Source of the DNA: JBKHXF01 sp046566145
Lineage (GTDB): Bacteria; Actinomycetota; Nitriliruptoria; Nitriliruptorales; Nitriliruptoraceae
Assembly: GCA_046566145.1 (NCBI GenBank)
Contig: JBKHXF010000026.1
Span: 50,182-114,181 of the forward strand
DNA: 64,000 nucleotides
Direction of reading: 5' to 3'
The notes beneath the pieces are model-generated. The model saw only the letters and a program-made list of their open reading frames with translations. It did no database searches and was not told the DNA's origin. Below, piece after piece: positions 60,916-64,000 of this stretch. How positions within the stretch are numbered: position 1 is the first letter of the stretch; each line of letters opens with the position of its first letter. The position numbers and the translations under genes are program-made.

Positions 60916-62181
60916 CTACAGAGACCGGACCGCGCGGGCCCACAGGAACGTAGCGCCGACGACGTACGAGAGCAGCGACACCTGCGCTGCCCCGAGGATC
61001 CCGGAGCGTCCCAGCACCACCGCGAGCCCGACGGCCGCACACGCACTCGCAAGCGCCTGCCCCGCGATTGCCCCTCGAACGTCTCCCGCTGCCTTGAGTG
61101 CGGCGACGGTGACCAGCATGCTCGCGAGGGGCACGCCCGCGAACGCGAGGTACCGACTCGCTGGGACCGAGCCGGTGAAGTCCGTCCCGAACAAGAGCGG
61201 CACGACGACGTCGACGCTGAAAGCCAACACGGTCGCGCCGACGCCACCGACGACGAGCACCATGGCCTGGTACGACAGGAAGCGGCGCCGACGATCGCCT
61301 CCGCGGGCCACGTCGGGCAACACCAGGGCTGCCAGCGAGGCCGCGAGCGTGGAGATCGGCGAGGAGATCGTGACCGCAACGACGTAGAGACCGAGGGCTG
61401 CGTCCCCCAGCACCGCGGCGACGACGAGTTGGTCGACCCGCATGACCAGGTTGGCGAACACGGACGAGGCCTGGAAGCCCACGCCTCCCCGCAGGAGTGT
61501 CCTGAGGGACGCTCGATCGCCGTCATCCTCGATCCGCCTGCGGAACCCCAACCGGGCGATCCGAAGCGCGAGCCAGTTCCCGAGCACCATCACGACGAGG
61601 GCGTGCGGGACCGTCAGCAGACCTGCGGCGAACAAGGCCACCATCGCGACCGCGTTGGAAACGGGTACCAGGACCCGGATCGCCTGGAACGAGGAGTGAT
61701 GGCCCGCGCCGTTGAGGGCGCCCGCATAGGCGAGCGTTCGGAGGTTCAGCAGTGGGTAGACGAAGGCGAACCCTGTGATGACGAACGGAGCCGGGGAGAC
61801 CCGGTCCTGGGACCAGAGCAACAGGATCGCCACCACCCCCGCCACGGGCGTCGCGAGGAAAGCCAGTCGTTGCGCCGACCTGACCAGACCGGCGCCACGA
61901 CGGAGCCCACGCCTGGCCGTCTCCACCGTGAGGTACTCGCTCACGCCGAACTCGAGCAGCATGGTCACGGTCAACGGCCACAGCGTCACGGCCGCGAGAA
62001 GCCCGCGAGCGTCTGCACCGAGCCCCCGTGCCAAGGCGATGCCACTCAGCGCGGACGCCAGCTGGATCGCAACGCTGGACCACACCGGCGCCAACAGGCT
62101 CCTGCGAGAGACCCCATCCGGAAGGAACCTGGCCGCCAGACCGCGGAGCGGATCGGAGCCGGCGGGTGCGGGGTCACTCAT
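60916..62181 (-). CDS. Polysaccharide flippase (second Wzx/MOP type)
   Basis: A 421-residue polytopic MOP-superfamily protein with 12 to 14 helices. PVWSSVAIQLASALSGIALA, DARGLLAAVTLWPLTVTMLL and FGVSEYLTVETARRGLRRG mark the N-terminal half. FQASSVFANLVMRVDQLVVA and LGDAALGLYVVAVTISSP are the signature region. It flips the lipid-linked unit for the polymerase downstream. It overlaps the WcaF-like gene by 4 nt. Confidence 0.83.
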   Translation of the reverse strand: MSDPAPAGSDPLRGLAARFLPDGVSRRSLLAPVWSSVAIQLASALSGIALARGLGADARGLLAAVTLWPLTVTMLLEFGVSEYLTVETARRGLRRGAGLVRSAQRLAFLATPVAGVVAILLLWSQDRVSPAPFVITGFAFVYPLLNLRTLAYAGALNGAGHHSSFQAIRVLVPVSNAVAMVALFAAGLLTVPHALVVMVLGNWLALRIARLGFRRRIEDDGDRASLRTLLRGGVGFQASSVFANLVMRVDQLVVAAVLGDAALGLYVVAVTISSPISTLAASLAALVLPDVARGGDRRRRFLSYQAMVLVVGGVGATVLAFSVDVVVPLLFGTDFTGSVPASRYLAFAGVPLASMLVTVAALKAAGDVRGAIAGQALASACAAVGLAVVLGRSGILGAAQVSLLSYVVGATFLWARAVRSL

Positions 62182-62708
62182 CCCCGGTCACCGACGTCGG
62201 GGAGAACGACGTCTTGGCGGCGGCGAACGGTCGTGCCCGCAGGCACGACGGCCCGTTCGGGGATGTCACGACCAGGCAGGACGAGTGCCCGGGCACCGAT
62301 CCACGCCCCGGAGCCGACCCGGATCGGGCGGTTGTCGAACTCGAATGTCGCTGAGCCTGGATCGTGCCCGCCGGTGCAGAGCATCGCCTCCTGGCTGATG
62401 CAGACGTCGTCCCCCACCTCGATGGGTTCGAGGTTCAGGAGCCACGCCCCCTCTCCCAGCCACACGTCCTCGCCGAGCGTGAGCTTCCAGGGCCAGTGGA
62501 TCCGGACCCCACTTCGGATCACGGCACCTGATCCCACGCGGGCACCGAACATCCGCAGCACCGCGCTCCGGAGATGACTGGGGAACCACCACCGGGACCA
62601 GGCACCACGCGACACGACGAACCACGCGACCTGCCAGACCAGACCCCGTCCACGGTGGTACCCGGCACCTGTGAAGCCGCCGAGATCCACATCATCCGGT
62701 CGTTGCAT
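62178..62708 (-). CDS. WcaF-type hexapeptide-repeat O-acetyltransferase
   Basis: A 176-residue left-handed beta-helix acetyltransferase. The N-terminus LGGFTGAGYHRGRGLVWQVA is specific to the WcaF colanic-acid subgroup. Hexapeptide turns are RVGSGAVIRSGVRIHWPWKL, LGEDVWLGEGAWLLNLEPIE, VGDDVCISQEAMLCTGGHD, and VGSGAWIGARALVLPG; CTGGHD contains the catalytic His. It acetylates a sugar from acetyl-CoA. Start: ATG at 62708, after GGGAGAGG; the longer upstream frame is rejected. About 150 bp separate it from the FkbM gene. Confidence 0.87.
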   Translation of the reverse strand: MQRPDDVDLGGFTGAGYHRGRGLVWQVAWFVVSRGAWSRWWFPSHLRSAVLRMFGARVGSGAVIRSGVRIHWPWKLTLGEDVWLGEGAWLLNLEPIEVGDDVCISQEAMLCTGGHDPGSATFEFDNRPIRVGSGAWIGARALVLPGRDIPERAVVPAGTTVRRRQDVVLPDVGDRG

Positions 62709-62857
62709 CCTCTCCCTATCCACCGTCAGCGGCTGCGGACGCCGCGCTGAGATGTCCCCCGATCGATTCGGGTTCGAGAGCGCGGTGCTCGCCTGAGGTT
62801 CCCGAGTCACAGCACGTCAGCGCGCTTGCGTTGGTCACAGCCCACGCCGCGACCGCG

Positions 62858-63571
62858 CTACCGCGCTTTGGGGCGCGCCAACACCTCCATCGGGTCTCCG
62901 GCGACATCGGTCACCTCGTAGCCCTGGTCCGCCAGTAGCTCAAGGCACGTTGCGCGCTGCTCGGGACCGTGCAGTGCGAGGAACAGCGTGGTTCCGCGGG
63001 CGAGCACCTGCGGGGCACCGAAGAGCACGTCGCCCTCTGCTCCCTCGACGTCGATCTTGATGAGGTCCGGCTGGCCATGCGCGCGAGCGAGCTCGTCCAA
63101 CGTGGTCACGGCCACCTCGACCGAACCCGCCTCGGAGATCGACCCGACATAGGACCCAGAGACGTCGAAGCGCACGGTGCCGACCGACCCACCGACGGCG
63201 CTGTCGACCACGCAGACGCCGTCGTGGAAGTCGTTCATGGCGAAGTGATTCGCGAGGAATCCACGGTTGCTCGGATTCGGTTCGACCGCGACGACACGAG
63301 CGCCGGCGCGCAGGGCGAGGAGGCTGTAGTACCCCGCGTGCGCGCCTACGTCGAAGACCGTGTCGCCTGCCCGGAGGACCGACGCGAACTCGCGAACCTT
63401 GGCACGCTCGTACAGGCCCAGCCATGCCGAGTGGATCCCCGCCTCACGGGTCCAGCGTGCGCCACGCAGCGGACCGAAGGGGATCCGGATGGCGGTCGTA
63501 CCCGGCACGCGGTCCAGCGGCCACCTGAGCAACCGTCCGAGGACGGTCCCCCGCGAGGGGATCGACTGCAT
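62858..63571 (-). CDS. FkbM family SAM-dependent methyltransferase
   Basis: A 237-residue class I methyltransferase. SAM motif I is VFDVGAHAGYYSLLALRAG, followed by VVAVEPNPSNRGFLANHFAM and the FkbM hallmark DLIKIDVEGAEGDVLFGAP. Compared with the copy at 51337 it is shorter and differs clearly in sequence, so the two probably methylate different positions. The ATG at 63571 has AAGGAG 7 nt upstream. It is the first gene of the second EPS region on this strand. Confidence 0.88.
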   Translation of the reverse strand: MQSIPSRGTVLGRLLRWPLDRVPGTTAIRIPFGPLRGARWTREAGIHSAWLGLYERAKVREFASVLRAGDTVFDVGAHAGYYSLLALRAGARVVAVEPNPSNRGFLANHFAMNDFHDGVCVVDSAVGGSVGTVRFDVSGSYVGSISEAGSVEVAVTTLDELARAHGQPDLIKIDVEGAEGDVLFGAPQVLARGTTLFLALHGPEQRATCLELLADQGYEVTDVAGDPMEVLARPKAR

Positions 63572-63897
63572 CGCCTCGCTCCTTCGGCGGTGTGTGGCGG
63601 GCGGCGGAGACGGTAGCCCGAAGCAGCCATCCGTTGCGCGGGTGCTGGGCGCCAGAACCACGTCTGTGCACCTCCGCCTGGGGGACGCGCGTGACGTCGC
63701 CCCCGGCGGACGAGCTGTCACCGCTCCGCTTCGGGCACGAGCCCGTCGACAGGGTGAAGCCGAGGCGCCGGAACGCACACCGGGCACCTCAGGCGTCTCG
63801 GGCAGCGCGCAGTCGGTTGACCCGAGGGTCGATGCTGAGTTGAAACGCGGCACAGGACCGCTGGGGACGCGGCCCGACCGACCGAGGGGAACGACCG
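63572..63897. other. Divergent intergenic region, no gene
   Basis: 326 bp between the FkbM gene and the gene entering from the right. On the minus strand a TACCGT (63615-63610) could be the -10 of the EPS run, without a good -35. On the plus strand TTGACC (63817-63822) lies 17 bp before TTGAAA (63840-63845), a weak promoter candidate, and it overlaps the small inverted repeat GACCCGAGGGTC. Nothing else is evident. Confidence 0.4.
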
Positions 63898-64000
63898 TGC
63901 CCGAGACGATGCTGTCCGCGTTCCGGATCGACGACGCGGGGCTGCGCTCCCGGGTGGCGGCGTCCATCCGGCACGTGCACCTCACCGGCGGGGTGGGCCC
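63898..64000 (+). CDS. Start of an unidentified gene (truncated by window end)
   Basis: A GTG at 63898 is preceded by GAGGGG at good distance and opens a frame that runs to the window edge. The 34 visible residues (VPETMLSAFRIDDAGLRSRV and on) are helical and end in a His/Gly-rich stretch. No family can be named. It is divergent from the EPS run and would share its control region. Confidence 0.5.

Noticed and set aside
1..64000. tRNA or rRNA genes
   Set aside because: No cloverleaf or rRNA sequence was recognised on either strand; a tRNAscan run would settle it.

Overview
The window is very GC-rich, codes densely on both strands, uses many GTG starts, and carries typical actinobacterial families: an HNH/DUF222 endonuclease, DUF4012 proteins, an N-terminal GNAT/acyl-CoA ligase fusion and Tat and LPXTG exported proteins. 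This points to a high-GC Actinomycetota. A deep-branching class is possible, but I cannot place it further from sequence alone.

Layout. 1-14.2 kb is mostly core metabolism: the C-terminal half of metH, metF, cysH and a precorrin-2 dehydrogenase (one-carbon, methionine and sulfur metabolism), a bifunctional acetyltransferase/acyl-CoA ligase, a UDP-glucuronate decarboxylase and exported proteins (LVIVD repeat protein, M14 carboxypeptidase). 14.2-40 kb is a first exopolysaccharide (EPS) region. It has a WecG/TagA-type glycosyltransferase, a small PglC-like priming transferase, a four-gene nucleotide-sugar operon (RfbF, RfbC, SDR, SAF oxidoreductase), fused and single glycosyltransferases, a secreted lyase-like protein under a GEMM-I cyclic-dinucleotide riboswitch, a polymerase, an ATP-grasp-like protein, a flippase, a Wzz/BY-kinase fusion and the GDP-fucose pair gmd-fcl. 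The gmd gene is interrupted by an intein. 39.9-45.7 kb holds an SLC13-type permease behind an unusual leader, a secreted trypsin-like protease and an HNH/DUF222 protein. 46-63.6 kb is a second EPS region, all on the minus strand: a full-length priming transferase, a DUF4012 protein, and a tightly overlapped run of glycosyltransferases, FkbM methyltransferases, an acyltransferase, a polymerase, a flippase and a WcaF-like acetyltransferase. A new plus-strand gene begins at the right edge.

How the parts fit: each EPS region has its own priming transferase, flippase and polymerase, so the strain probably makes two distinct surface glycans. One is fed by GDP-fucose, by UDP-xylose and by an unidentified CDP-sugar. 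The riboswitch suggests that at least one glycan-processing enzyme answers to a cyclic dinucleotide. The most notable observations are the riboswitch with a mutually exclusive 10-bp helix and an A at the ligand-specificity position, the complete LAGLIDADG intein in Gmd, and the promoter-hairpin-terminator leader upstream of the SLC13 permease.
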